DNA of 40,109 bases, taken from contig JAPPLJ010000012.1 in assembly GCA_028819475.1 (NCBI GenBank), positions 1 through 40,109 of the forward strand. Direction: 5' to 3'. Position 1 is the stretch's first letter. Every line of letters starts with the position of its first letter. The stretch is from Rhodospirillaceae bacterium. Lineage in GTDB: Bacteria > Pseudomonadota > Alphaproteobacteria > Bin65. Position numbers and translations under genes: made by a program. Of the stretch, positions 26,506-35,023 are shown piece after piece. A model generated the notes under the pieces. That model saw nothing but the letters and a program-made list of their open reading frames with translations. It searched no databases and was not told where the DNA came from.

Positions 26506-26515
26506 TCCGGCGGGA

Positions 26516-27076
26516 CTATCCCGATTCACCCAGCTTTTCCCGGTTTCGCTGCTTTCGCACCCATAGCGGCGGGCCGAATTCCGGCGGCGGCAGAGACTCC
26601 GCCGGCCCGCCCGGCATCTCCGGCCGACGCGCGAAGCGGCCCATCGACAGAAGCCGATCATACATCACGATCGCGCCGGCCAAAGCCACGTTCACGGAGA
26701 ATTTGGTCGGGATCTTCACCACATGCGCGCACAACGCGGTGACTTCCGGCGAAAGACTCCCGCGTTCCGGCCCCAGGATATAGGCCGCCTGCGGCGGATG
26801 CGTGAAACTGGGCAGTTCGATCGCGCTCTCCGTCAGCTCGATGCCGACAAGGCTACATCCTGCGGGCAGGCGGATGTCCCGCCAGGACTCGAAATCGTGC
26901 AGCGGCACATGCGCCCAGCTTTTGGACGTATCGGATTTTCCGAGTTCGCTCCGGCTGCAGGCGGCATCGACGGTGAACAGAAAGCTGGCGCCGAAGGCGT
27001 GGGCGGTGCGAAACAGCGCGCCCGCATTCATGGCCTTCGAAACACCTTCCGCCCCGATGCCGAAATATCCGCGCAT
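26516..27076 (-). CDS. TrmH-type (SpoU/SPOUT) RNA 2'-O-methyltransferase
   Basis: RNA methyltransferase of the SPOUT superfamily, cytoplasmic, SAM dependent. Motif 1 is NAGALFRTAHAFGAS (about residues 17-31), motif 2 is AAYILGPERGSLSPEV (about 96-111) and motif 3 is IPTKFSVNVALAGAIVMYDR (about 122-141); together these form the SAM-binding knot. At 186 aa it has only the catalytic domain plus a C-terminal tail rich in Pro and Arg, without an N-terminal RNA-binding domain. The exact target nucleotide (tRNA or rRNA) cannot be told. The ATG at 27076 gives MRGYFGIGAEGVSKAMN, the family's usual start. It is divergent from the asparaginase gene by about 100 bp. Confidence 0.9.
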   Translation of the reverse strand: MRGYFGIGAEGVSKAMNAGALFRTAHAFGASFLFTVDAACSRSELGKSDTSKSWAHVPLHDFESWRDIRLPAGCSLVGIELTESAIELPSFTHPPQAAYILGPERGSLSPEVTALCAHVVKIPTKFSVNVALAGAIVMYDRLLSMGRFARRPEMPGGPAESLPPPEFGPPLWVRKQRNREKLGESG

Positions 27077-27177
27077 GGACAGTGATGTGGCCTGCCTCTA
27101 TGAACCGGACAAGATGACATTGCGAAATTCGGGCCCGGTCTAACGCCCCCGGTCTCTCCTGGTCCCGCCCTGAGCCC

Positions 27178-28206
27178 ATGACCGACGATCCGTCGCCCAA
27201 TCCCGTACTGATCAACGTCACCCGCTCGGGCTTTCCGGAAAGCGTCCATCGCGGCGCCGTGTGCGTGATCGATGCGGACGGGGAAACCGTGCTCGCAGCG
27301 GGCGCGGTCGGACGGCCCGTCCTGCCGCGTTCGGCGATCAAGCCGCTTCAGGCGATCCCGTTCATCGAGGACGGCGCCGCGGATGTCTGGAAAGCCACCG
27401 GCGACGAAATCGCCCTGGCCTGCGCCTCCCACAGCGGCGATCCGATCCATGTGCGCACGGGGCGGCGCTGGCTGCACCGGCTGGACGTGCCCGAAGCGGC
27501 ACTGGCCTGCGGGCCGCATCTGCCGCTCGGCCACATGTCGGGCGTCCGCATGGAGGCGAACGGCGAAGCCCCGACCCGGCTCCACAACAACTGCAGCGGC
27601 AAACATCTGGCGATGATCTCGGCGGCGCTCAATGGCGGCCAGCCCCTGGATGGATACGCAAGACCGGACCATCCCGTACAACGGCGCATCCGGGAAATTC
27701 TGTCCGAAATGACCGAAGCGGATCTGACCGTGGCGGCGCTGACCGTCGACGGCTGCGGCGCACCCTGCTGGGCCATCCCGCTGCACGCTATCGCGCGGGG
27801 GTTCGCCCGTTTTGCCGATACGCGCGGCCTGCCGGTACCGCGCCAGTCCGCCATCCGGCGGCTCAGGGTCGCCATCGCCAGCTATCCCGAACATGTCGCC
27901 GGAAGCGAACGGTTCGATACGGCTCTGATACGCCGGAAAGGCCACGGCCTTGTCGTCAAGACCGGCGCGGAAGGCGTCTATGCGGCGGCCCTGCCCTATT
28001 TCGGTCTCGGCGTTGCGCTGAAGATCGACGACGGGGCGCGCCGGGCTGCGGAGGTGGCGATGGCCGCCATCCTGCGCTATCTCGAACTGCTGGACGATGC
28101 GGACTGGGCCGCGCTTCGCCCTTATGTGGAGCCGCCGATCCGGAATGCCGCCGGCGAAATCGTCGGCAGTTTCGACATCGCGCCCGGCTGGCTGGGCAGA
28201 CTCTGA
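27178..28206 (+). CDS. L-asparaginase II family (Rhizobium etli AnsA type)
   Basis: Asparaginase of the type III or thermolabile family first described in Rhizobium etli, unrelated to E. coli AnsA/AnsB. Family hallmarks: VHRGAVCVIDADG (about 22-34), LPRSAIKPLQAIPF (about 49-62), LACASHSGDPIHVRTG (about 79-94) with the catalytic-region Ser and Lys residues, LHNNCSGKHLAMI (about 137-149), and VDGCGAPCWAIPL (about 188-200) with a conserved cysteine pair. At 342 aa it is slightly over the usual length. It hydrolyses asparagine to aspartate and ammonia, probably in the cytoplasm since no signal peptide is present. It is followed 24 bp later by the quinone oxidoreductase on the same strand; a functional link is not evident. 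Confidence 0.9.
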   Translation: MTDDPSPNPVLINVTRSGFPESVHRGAVCVIDADGETVLAAGAVGRPVLPRSAIKPLQAIPFIEDGAADVWKATGDEIALACASHSGDPIHVRTGRRWLHRLDVPEAALACGPHLPLGHMSGVRMEANGEAPTRLHNNCSGKHLAMISAALNGGQPLDGYARPDHPVQRRIREILSEMTEADLTVAALTVDGCGAPCWAIPLHAIARGFARFADTRGLPVPRQSAIRRLRVAIASYPEHVAGSERFDTALIRRKGHGLVVKTGAEGVYAAALPYFGLGVALKIDDGARRAAEVAMAAILRYLELLDDADWAALRPYVEPPIRNAAGEIVGSFDIAPGWLGRL

Positions 28207-28230
28207 CAATCGATAAGGGGAAGATACGCC

Positions 28231-29214
28231 ATGCGGGCAGTCGTTGTTCGGGAATGGACCGATCCGGAAAACCTGACGGTGGACTCGCTGCCGGTGCGCG
28301 ATCCGGAAGCGGGCGAGGTGCGCATCGCCGTTCACGCCGCGGGCCTGAACTTTGCCGACACGCTGATCGTGGCCGGCAAATACCAGGAAAAACCGCCGTT
28401 CCCCTTCAGCCCGGGCATGGAGGCCGCCGGCGAGATCGAGGCCGTGGGCGCCGGCGTTACCGGCCTGAAGGAAGGCGACCGGGTCATGGCGCTGACCGGC
28501 CATGGCGGCTTTGCCGAACGCTGCGTCACGGAAGCGGGGCGGGTCCTGAAAATTCCCGACAGCATGGGTTTCGCCGACGCGGCCGCCTTCCCGGTCGCCT
28601 ACGGCACGTCGCATCTCGCGCTGCGCCATCGCGGCGCGCTTCAACCGGGCGAAACCCTGCTGGTTCACGGCGCCGCCGGCGGCGTCGGACTGACGGCCGT
28701 CCAGATCGGCAAGGTTCTCGGGGCGCGCGTGATCGGCACGGCCCGGGGCGCCGAGAAACGCGCCATCGCCGAAGCCAACGGCGCCGACGCGACGATCGAC
28801 TATTCCGAGGAGGATATCCGCAGCCGGGTCCTGGAGCTGACCGGCGGCAAGGGCGCCAACGTCATCTACGACCCGGTCGGCGGCGACGTGTTCGACGCCT
28901 CGCTGCGCTGCATCGCCTGGGAAGGCCGGCTGCTGGTCATCGGCTTTGCCGCCGGCCGCATTCCGCAGGCGCCGGCCAACTACCTGCTGCTCAAGAACGC
29001 CGCCGCCGTGGGGGTGTTCTGGGGCGCCTACATGAAGAACGATCCGCCGGTGATCCTGCGCGGCTTCGAGGAACTGCTCGGCTGGTACGCCGACGGCCTG
29101 CTGACGCCGCACATTTCCGCCACCTTCGGCCTGGAGGAAACCCCGGCCGCCATGGCCATGCTGCTGGCACGCAAATCGACCGGCAAGATCGTTATCGAGA
29201 CAGGGCTTTCCTGA
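28231..29214 (+). CDS. NADPH:quinone oxidoreductase family protein
   Basis: Zinc-independent medium-chain reductase of the quinone oxidoreductase (QOR) group. Residues 1-20 (MRAVVVREWTDPENLTVDSL), AGLNFADTLIVAGKYQ (about 43-58) and PGMEAAGEIEAVG (about 66-78) are typical; the nucleotide motif LVHGAAGGVGLTAVQIGK is about 144-161. At 327 aa it is full length. A good ribosome site, AAGGGGAAG, lies 8 bp before the ATG at 28231. It probably reduces quinones or enones with NADPH. It is convergent with the Lon-like gene, with only 4 bp between stops. Confidence 0.92.
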   Translation: MRAVVVREWTDPENLTVDSLPVRDPEAGEVRIAVHAAGLNFADTLIVAGKYQEKPPFPFSPGMEAAGEIEAVGAGVTGLKEGDRVMALTGHGGFAERCVTEAGRVLKIPDSMGFADAAAFPVAYGTSHLALRHRGALQPGETLLVHGAAGGVGLTAVQIGKVLGARVIGTARGAEKRAIAEANGADATIDYSEEDIRSRVLELTGGKGANVIYDPVGGDVFDASLRCIAWEGRLLVIGFAAGRIPQAPANYLLLKNAAAVGVFWGAYMKNDPPVILRGFEELLGWYADGLLTPHISATFGLEETPAAMAMLLARKSTGKIVIETGLS

Positions 29215-29218
29215 CCGG

Positions 29219-31624
29219 CTAGAAACTGCCGGCGAACTCCTTGGCCCGTTCGGCAAACCGGTCGAGCGTCTCGCCGACCCGTGCGTTGACGGTATCGGCG
29301 CCGATCCCGGTCAATACCTCGATACCTTCGTCGATCGAGGCGACGGCGTGGACGCTGAACCTGCCTTCGGCGCAGGCATCCACGACGTCCCGGCGCAACA
29401 TCAGGTTTTCGGCATTGGATCTCGGGATGAGCACGCCCTGCCTGCCCGTCAATCCGCGCGCCCGGCAGATATCGAAGAACCCCTCGATCTTCTCGTTCAC
29501 CCCGCCGATCACCTGCACCTCGCCGAACTGGTTGACCGAACCCGTGACGGCGAAAGACTGCCGGACCGGGATGCCGCTCAAGGCCGAGAGCAGGGCATAG
29601 AGTTCCGTCGACGAAGCGCTGTCGCCGTCGACGCCGCCATAGGACTGCTCCATCACGAGACTCGCCGACATGGCGATCGGCCGGTCCTGCCCGAACCGCC
29701 GGCCGAGAAATCCCTGCAGAATGAGGATTCCCTTGGAATGGAGCGGGCCGCCCAGTTCGACCTGCCGCTCGATATCGATCACCTCGCCCTTGCCGAAGCG
29801 GACGCTGGCCGACACCCGGGACGGCTTGCCGAACGAGAACCCGCCGACCGTGAGCACGCTCAGGCCGTTGATCTGGCCGACCGCCTCGCCGTCGGTCGAA
29901 ATCAGCACCGAATCGCGCTCGATCCGCTCGTACATCGTCTCGCGGATGCGGTCCGACCGGTAGATCCGCGCCTGGATGGCGGACCGGATGTCGTCCGCTG
30001 CGACGGCATCCCGGCCGTCGCGCCGCGCAGCATGCTCGCCTTCGCGCATGATGTCGTAGATTTCAGCCACCTGCGCCGACAGTTTGGTCCGGTCCGAGAC
30101 CGAGCGGGCGGCATGCTCCAGCAGGCGGGCGACGGCCGGTGCGGCGAGCGGCAGCAAATTCTCGCGCTGCTGGATTCTGGCGATCAGGCGGGCGTAAAGC
30201 GCGGTATTTTCGGCCGTCCGGTCAAGATGGCCGGCAAACTCGACCGCCACCTTGAACAGGGCGGCAAAATCCGGGTCGCGCGCGGCCAGCGTGTAGTACA
30301 AGCCGGGTTCGCCGATCAGCAGGACCTTCACGCTCAGCGGTACCGGCTGGGGCTCGAGCGTCACCGTCGTCTGCTGGCCCATGAGCTGGGGCAGCGTGCC
30401 GATCCGGACCTCGCGGGCGATCAGGGCGCGTTTCAACTCCTCCCACGCCATCGGCTGCATCAGCAGCTTGCGCGCGTCGACGATCAGGAACCCGCCGTTG
30501 GCCCTGTGCAGCGCGCCCGGCTTGATCAGCGAGAAATCGGTGACCAGAGTCCCGAACCGGGCGGTGTGCTCCACCCGGCCGATCAGGTTGCCCAGCGCGG
30601 GCGCATCCTCGGTGACGACCGGCGCGCCGCCTGCCGGATCGTGCTGAACGACGACGTTGACGGCGTAGCGCCGGAAACCGGCGTTTTCGTCGCGGCCCGT
30701 CAGTTCGTTGGGCCGGCCGACCAGATCGGCGATCTGCCGGCCGCTTTCGCCTGCCGGCCGCTGCTCCTGCTGCGCCTTCAGGAAATCGAACACATTGTCG
30801 ACGACATCGTCTTCGATCCGGCCGAGATAGGCGACGATTTCGGGCAGGTCCGAGAACGCGTCCGTGACTTCCTTGACGAGTACGGCAGTTACGTTGCGGG
30901 CGACTTCGCGGTTGAGCGTCCGCAGGGACGCGCGGGTCTCCTGCTCCCAGGCCGGATACTGGCGCATCACCTCCTGCAGCCTGGCCTGAAACCCCTCGAC
31001 CAGCTTCTGGAAAGCCGCGCGCTGGTCTTCCGGCAGCGCGTCGAAGGCGTCCTGCTGCATCGGCTGGCCATCGGCCGCCGGCGCAAAGGCGAACCCCTGT
31101 TCGCCGCGAACGACGACGATATTCTGCGCGGCCGCTTCCTGCTGCAGCGCACCGAACGCAGCAGCCTGGCGATTGCGGAACGCCTGCTCCACGACATTCC
31201 GGCGCGCCTGATACTCGTCCGATTCGAAGGCGGCCGGGATGCCTGCCTTGAGTTCGCGCACCAGTTGTTCCATCGCCTCGCGAAACGGGCCGGCGCGCCC
31301 GGTCGGCAGTTTCAGCGCCGCCGGCCGGTGCGGCTCGTCGAAATTATGAACGTAGACCCAGTCCGGGGCCGGCGGGCGGCCGTTCGCGGCGCGGACGATA
31401 TGGCTGCGCACGATGGAATGCTTGCCGGAACCCGGCGGGCCGAAGCAGAACAGGTTGTAGCCCCGCCGGTCGATCCCGACGCCGAATTCGAGCGCCGCCA
31501 CCGCCCGCGGCTGACCGACGACATCCTCAATCGGCTCCAGTTCGGCCGTGGTCTCGAAACCGAGGGCTGCCGGATCGCAGGTCCAGCGCAGTTCTTCAGG
31601 CGTCAGGGGGTCGGTGGAGGCCAT
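29219..31624 (-). CDS. Lon-like ATP-dependent protease (LonB/YcbZ type)
   Basis: AAA+ protease with a Lon-type Ser-Lys proteolytic domain but without the classical Lon N-terminal substrate domain. The ATG at 31624 is preceded by AGGACAGGA and gives 801 aa; an open frame upstream is not homologous. Walker A is GPPGSGKH (62-69), with His where Thr/Ser is usual. A long coiled, Gln/Glu-rich insertion (about 110-300) follows, then a second AAA portion (FSLIKPGALHRANGGFLIVDARKLL in two pieces around 405-430, the Walker B-like region). The protease domain has the dyad Ser669 (DGDSASSTEL) and Lys712 (GGVNEKIEG), 43 residues apart as in E. coli Lon (Ser679/Lys722). It probably acts in protein quality control; substrates are unknown. 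The small metallopeptidase gene lies just upstream on the same strand. Confidence 0.92.
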   Translation of the reverse strand: MASTDPLTPEELRWTCDPAALGFETTAELEPIEDVVGQPRAVAALEFGVGIDRRGYNLFCFGPPGSGKHSIVRSHIVRAANGRPPAPDWVYVHNFDEPHRPAALKLPTGRAGPFREAMEQLVRELKAGIPAAFESDEYQARRNVVEQAFRNRQAAAFGALQQEAAAQNIVVVRGEQGFAFAPAADGQPMQQDAFDALPEDQRAAFQKLVEGFQARLQEVMRQYPAWEQETRASLRTLNREVARNVTAVLVKEVTDAFSDLPEIVAYLGRIEDDVVDNVFDFLKAQQEQRPAGESGRQIADLVGRPNELTGRDENAGFRRYAVNVVVQHDPAGGAPVVTEDAPALGNLIGRVEHTARFGTLVTDFSLIKPGALHRANGGFLIVDARKLLMQPMAWEELKRALIAREVRIGTLPQLMGQQTTVTLEPQPVPLSVKVLLIGEPGLYYTLAARDPDFAALFKVAVEFAGHLDRTAENTALYARLIARIQQRENLLPLAAPAVARLLEHAARSVSDRTKLSAQVAEIYDIMREGEHAARRDGRDAVAADDIRSAIQARIYRSDRIRETMYERIERDSVLISTDGEAVGQINGLSVLTVGGFSFGKPSRVSASVRFGKGEVIDIERQVELGGPLHSKGILILQGFLGRRFGQDRPIAMSASLVMEQSYGGVDGDSASSTELYALLSALSGIPVRQSFAVTGSVNQFGEVQVIGGVNEKIEGFFDICRARGLTGRQGVLIPRSNAENLMLRRDVVDACAEGRFSVHAVASIDEGIEVLTGIGADTVNARVGETLDRFAERAKEFAGSF

Positions 31625-31691
31625 CTGGGGTCCTGTCCTGTTGCCGAAGTCCGGTTCCCGCGAGCGGGCAAACCGGCAGGCGTGCGGCGGG

Positions 31692-32195
31692 TCACCGGCA
31701 AGCCGCCTCGATCCGTTCCATATCGGCATCGGACAGGCCGAAATGGTGGCCGATCTCGTGGATCAGGACATGGCGGACGACGTCGACGAGCCGTTCCCCG
31801 GTATCTTTCGCATAGGCCGCAATCGGGCGGGCATAGAGAAAGACCCGGTCGGGCGTCGGCGCAACATATCCGGCTTCCTTCTCGCCCACGGCGATGCCGC
31901 TGTAGAGGCCGAGCAGATCCCAGCGCGTTGTGCAGCCCATACGCGCGAGCGTATCGGCGTCGGGAAAATCCTGGATCGTGATGACGACATTGTCGGCATA
32001 TTGCCGGAATTCGGCGGGAAGCGCCGCATAGCACCGCTCCGCGATCGCCAGGATTTTCTCGTCCGGGTCGTCCGTCCCGGCCGCACGCTCAACCGCCCGC
32101 TCGACCGCCGGCGCGCCTTGCCGCGGCCGGTTCTGCGGTGTAACGACGGGTATTGCCCGGTTTCGGCGGGGCGTTATGCGGTCTCTTGCGGCCAT
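31692..32195 (-). CDS. Zincin-like metallopeptidase family protein
   Basis: Small predicted metallopeptidase (zincin-like fold, the family often annotated 'metallopeptidase family protein'). The zinc motif HEIGHHFGLSD has His146, Glu147 and His150 near the C-terminus, with Asp156 as a likely third ligand. Upstream segments LPAEFRQYADNVVITIQDFP and DRVFLYARPIAAYA (about 115-128) match the family. The start at 32195 (MAARDRITPRRNRAIP) gives 167 aa; the first 45 residues are basic and low-complexity, and a shorter form is possible. The open frame continuing upstream to 32414 overlaps the pterin dehydratase gene and is not homologous. It lies 67 bp before the Lon-like gene on the same strand. Confidence 0.87.
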   Translation of the reverse strand: MAARDRITPRRNRAIPVVTPQNRPRQGAPAVERAVERAAGTDDPDEKILAIAERCYAALPAEFRQYADNVVITIQDFPDADTLARMGCTTRWDLLGLYSGIAVGEKEAGYVAPTPDRVFLYARPIAAYAKDTGERLVDVVRHVLIHEIGHHFGLSDADMERIEAACR

Positions 32196-32280
32196 AGCGC
32201 CGAGATAGGAAGCGCGGCGCGCCGCACAAGGCTTGGCCGGGTTCGGCCCGGTGTGGAAGGACGACCGCGGGAGGACGACG

Positions 32281-32571
32281 ATGACGGAAAGGCTCACCGG
32301 CGCGCAGCGCGCCGAGGCGCTGGCGGGACTCGCCGGCTGGTCGGAGGTCGACGGCCGCGATGCGATTGCAAAGAGCTTCCGGTTCCGGGATTTCAACGAA
32401 GCCTTCGGCTTCATGGCGCGGGTCGCGCTCTATGCCGAGCGGGCGGACCATCATCCCGAATGGTTCAACGTGTACAACCGGGTCGAGATCACGCTGAGCA
32501 CCCACGATGCCGGCGGCGTCAGCGAAAAGGATATCGCGCTCGCCCGCTTCATCGACGAAACCGCCGGATAA
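32281..32571 (+). CDS. phhB: 4a-hydroxytetrahydrobiopterin dehydratase (pterin-4a-carbinolamine dehydratase)
   Basis: Dehydrates 4a-hydroxytetrahydropterin so that the cofactor of aromatic amino acid hydroxylases can be recycled; some members are also transcriptional coactivators. The 96-aa length is standard. The signature is present: [17 protein letters not shown] (about residues 18-34), then [20 protein letters not shown] (59-78) with the active-site HHPEW, and a conserved ending [19 protein letters not shown]. The ATG at 32281 has GGGAGGAC just upstream; a TTG at 32233 would add a non-homologous stretch. No phenylalanine hydroxylase gene is in the window, so its partner is elsewhere or absent. 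Confidence 0.93.
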   Translation: MTERLTGAQRAEALAGLAGWSEVDGRDAIAKSFRFRDFNEAFGFMARVALYAERADHHPEWFNVYNRVEITLSTHDAGGVSEKDIALARFIDETAG

Positions 32572-32588
32572 GCCCCGGCATATTCTCC

Positions 32589-33590
32589 TCACGCTTCCTT
32601 GCAGCGTTCCATCGTTTCGAGCAGGGCGCGGCGGATTCCGGGTTCCATCGCCGAATGGCCGGCATCCGGCACGACGACATAGGTGGCCTCGGGCCACGTC
32701 CGGGCGAGTTCGTCTGCCGTCACGATCGGGCACACCACATCGTAGCGGCCCTGGACGATGGTGCAGGGCAGATGGCGGAGCCCGGCGATGCCCTGCAACA
32801 GGTCGACGCCCTCCAGGAACATGGCATGCCGGAAATAATGCGCCTCGACCCGTGCGAGACCGAGCGCCATGCGATCCTGCTGGAAGGCCGTGACGGTGTC
32901 GGGGCTGGGCAGCAGCGTGGAGCAGGCGCCCTCATACGCGCTCCACGCCCGGGCGGCGGGCAGGTGGATCGCCGGATCGGGATCGGTCAGCCGCGCGAGA
33001 TAGGCGGTCAGCAGGTCGCCGCGCTCGTCCGCCGGGACGAATTCGGCGAAGCGGCGATGGGCTTCCGGGAATATCCGCTTCATGCCGGTGAGGAACCAGT
33101 CCAGCTCGGTCCGGCGGCCGAGGAAAATTCCGCGCAGGACGAAACCGCGGCAGCGCGCCGGATGGGCCGCGCCATACGCCATTGCCAGGGCGCTGCCCCA
33201 TGACCCGCCGAACAGCCACCAGGAATCGATGCCGAGCAACGCCCGCAGCTTCTCCATATCGGCAATCAGGTGTTGCGTCGTGTTGGCCTCAAGATGGCCC
33301 GGCGGCGTTGACCGGCCGGCGCCGCGCTGATCGAACAGGACGATCCGGTAGTGGGCGGGATCGAAATAGCGCCGGTGGGTCGGCGACGTGCCGGCGCCCG
33401 GCCCGCCATGCAGGAACACGACCGGGACACCGGCCGGGTTGCCCGATTGCTCCCAGTACATCCTGTGGCCATGATCGAGCGCGATGAAGCCGGTGTCGTA
33501 AGGTTCGATCGCCGGAAACAGCTCGGCCCGGGCAGTCGAAGCCGAATCGGAAACGGATCGGGAGACGGACGGATTGGCTTCGGCATGCAT
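32589..33590 (-). CDS. pip: Proline iminopeptidase
   Basis: Alpha/beta-hydrolase (peptidase family S33) that removes N-terminal proline from peptides. The oxyanion-hole motif HGGPGAGTSP is at 61-70, the nucleophile elbow GGSWGSALA has Ser130, and the triad is completed by Asp284 (QGRYDVVCP) and His312 (PDAGHSAMEP). The conserved FDQRGAGRS is at 86-94. At 333 aa it is the normal length for the monomeric type. The ATG at 33590 (MHAEANPSVSRSVS) adds about 20 poorly conserved residues; the open frame upstream is not homologous. The start codon nearly coincides with the possible start of the divergent SNase-like gene at 33585. Confidence 0.95.
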   Translation of the reverse strand: MHAEANPSVSRSVSDSASTARAELFPAIEPYDTGFIALDHGHRMYWEQSGNPAGVPVVFLHGGPGAGTSPTHRRYFDPAHYRIVLFDQRGAGRSTPPGHLEANTTQHLIADMEKLRALLGIDSWWLFGGSWGSALAMAYGAAHPARCRGFVLRGIFLGRRTELDWFLTGMKRIFPEAHRRFAEFVPADERGDLLTAYLARLTDPDPAIHLPAARAWSAYEGACSTLLPSPDTVTAFQQDRMALGLARVEAHYFRHAMFLEGVDLLQGIAGLRHLPCTIVQGRYDVVCPIVTADELARTWPEATYVVVPDAGHSAMEPGIRRALLETMERCKEA

Positions 33591-34463
33591 GACAGGGCGG
33601 CCGGCTTGCCGGCGATAGCGAAGACGCGAGGCGCATCTGTAGCCGAGCGTGGCGGCAAGGTCACCCGTTCCTTGCGCCGCGGCGCCGGACGGGCGGCGCT
33701 GTTCCTCTGTCTGCTGCCGGCCACGACGGCGGCGCACGCCGCAGCCGCGCCCGAGGCGCTGCAGCCGGCCGGCGAAGCCGGCGTCGTCGAGGTCATGAAC
33801 GGCGCGGCGGTGCGGCTGGCATCGGGCGACACGGCGCGGCTGGCCGGCGTTGACGCGCCGCGCAGGGCCGGCCGCGGCGGCGGCCCCTGGCCCCATGCCG
33901 AAGCGGCGCGGCGGGCGCTTGCGGCCCTCGTCCTCGGCCGGCGGGTCCGCCTGTACCACGCCGGCCGCCGCATCGATCGCTACGGCCGCCTGATCGTCCA
34001 TCTGTTCGTCGGGCCGCGCTGGGTCCAGGGCGAACTCGTATCCGCCGGCCATGTCCGGGTGCGCAGCTATGCCGGAAACCAGGCGCGCATCGCCGAGCTG
34101 CTGGCCCGGGAGGACAGGGCGCGCCGGGCCGGCCTCGGGCTATGGGCGCATCGGCGCTATGCCGTCCGAACGGCCGGTTCGGTGCGGCGCGACCTCGAAT
34201 CCTGGCAGATTGTCGAGGGCATGGTGAAGGCCGTCGCCGCGTTCCGGAGCGTCACCTATCTGAATTTCGGCGACAACTGGCGGACCGACTTTACCGTGCG
34301 GATCGGCGCCCGCGCCCGCCGCCTGTTCCGGCGGGCCGGCTTCGACCTCCGGGCCCTGAAGGGCCGGACAATCCGTGTGCGCGGCTGGGTGCGCAGCCGG
34401 AACGGCCCGCTGATCGTCGCCACCCACCCGGAGCAGATCGAGCGGCTGCCGCCGGGGGATTAG
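33585..34463 (+). CDS. Secreted SNase-like (thermonuclease homologue) protein
   Basis: Predicted secreted or periplasmic protein with a staphylococcal nuclease-like domain followed by a second OB-like region. The N-terminus contains a signal peptide, LRRGAGRAALFLCLLPATTAAHA. The SNase-like part runs about residues 60-190 (ARLAGVDAPRRA, then RIDRYGRLIVHLFVGPRWVQ, then ARRAGLGLWAHRRYA). Some catalytic positions of true nucleases are not evident, so activity is doubtful. The tail (YLNFGDNWRTDFTVRIG, then IRVRGWVRSRNGPLI) is typical of a group of alphaproteobacterial SNase-like proteins. The start is uncertain: ATG at 33585 lies inside the divergent pip start, whereas TTG at 33672 would begin right at the signal peptide and is equally plausible. 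It is convergent with the LAB_N gene. Confidence 0.78.
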   Translation: MHDRAAGLPAIAKTRGASVAERGGKVTRSLRRGAGRAALFLCLLPATTAAHAAAAPEALQPAGEAGVVEVMNGAAVRLASGDTARLAGVDAPRRAGRGGGPWPHAEAARRALAALVLGRRVRLYHAGRRIDRYGRLIVHLFVGPRWVQGELVSAGHVRVRSYAGNQARIAELLAREDRARRAGLGLWAHRRYAVRTAGSVRRDLESWQIVEGMVKAVAAFRSVTYLNFGDNWRTDFTVRIGARARRLFRRAGFDLRALKGRTIRVRGWVRSRNGPLIVATHPEQIERLPPGD

Positions 34464-34469
34464 CCCGCG

Positions 34470-34859
34470 TTATCCCGATTTCCTTTCCGCTTCGCTTGCG
34501 GTGTCGGCAGCCAGCCGCTCTGCGTCGCTGTCCGTCGGCACCCTGTCCGCCTCGCGGGCGCGCTTGCTGTAGATGAACCAGAGATTCCGGGCGTAGATCA
34601 TCAGTCCGCCCGCCTGGCCGCAGATGATGACCGGATCGCGGCGCCAGATGGCGTAGGTCAGCAGCGTCATGCCGCCCAGAATACTGAAATACCAGAAGGC
34701 GATGGGAACGATGCTCTCCTTCGCCTTCTCGCTGACGAACCACTGGATGATGAAGCGGGCCGAGAACATGGCCTGCCCCAGGAAGCCGACCATCACCCAG
34801 ATCAGCTCGCCGGACGTCTCGACGTTCATCAGGCCCTTGAGCGTTTCGAGAAATTCCAT
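34470..34859 (-). CDS. LAB_N domain membrane protein (lipid-A-disaccharide synthase N-terminal-like)
   Basis: Small inner-membrane protein with the LAB_N domain, named after the N-terminus of some lipid-A-disaccharide synthases; by itself its function is unclear, and it may act in lipid or sugar-lipid metabolism. Three hydrophobic segments are visible: LIWVMVGFLGQAMFSARFI (about 19-37), SIVPIAFWYFSILGGMTLL (about 49-67) and DPVIICGQAGGLMIYARNL (about 75-93). The motifs FSARFIIQWFVSEKAKES and GLMIYARNLWFI are characteristic. The C-terminal 35 residues are charged. At 129 aa it is slightly longer than the family's roughly 95 aa core. The ATG at 34859 fits. No glycosyltransferase gene adjoins it here. 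Confidence 0.87.
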   Translation of the reverse strand: MEFLETLKGLMNVETSGELIWVMVGFLGQAMFSARFIIQWFVSEKAKESIVPIAFWYFSILGGMTLLTYAIWRRDPVIICGQAGGLMIYARNLWFIYSKRAREADRVPTDSDAERLAADTASEAERKSG

Positions 34860-35023
34860 GGGGTAACGAGTCCTTCCTGCAGGGGGAACGGAACGACGCT
34901 GCCGGGACGGTGCCGCCGGCGCCAGACGGCACGGTGCCGCGCGAATGCCGCCCGCGAGAATCGAACCGGCGGCGACAAAGCGCCGGGATGGTGCGCCGCG
35001 GAAGCGGACCTATCCTGCGGCCC

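Noticed and set aside
29348..31981. Long + strand frame of 877 codons opposite the Lon-like gene
   Set aside because: Shadow of the Lon-like protease gene, which carries intact catalytic motifs; the antisense protein has none.
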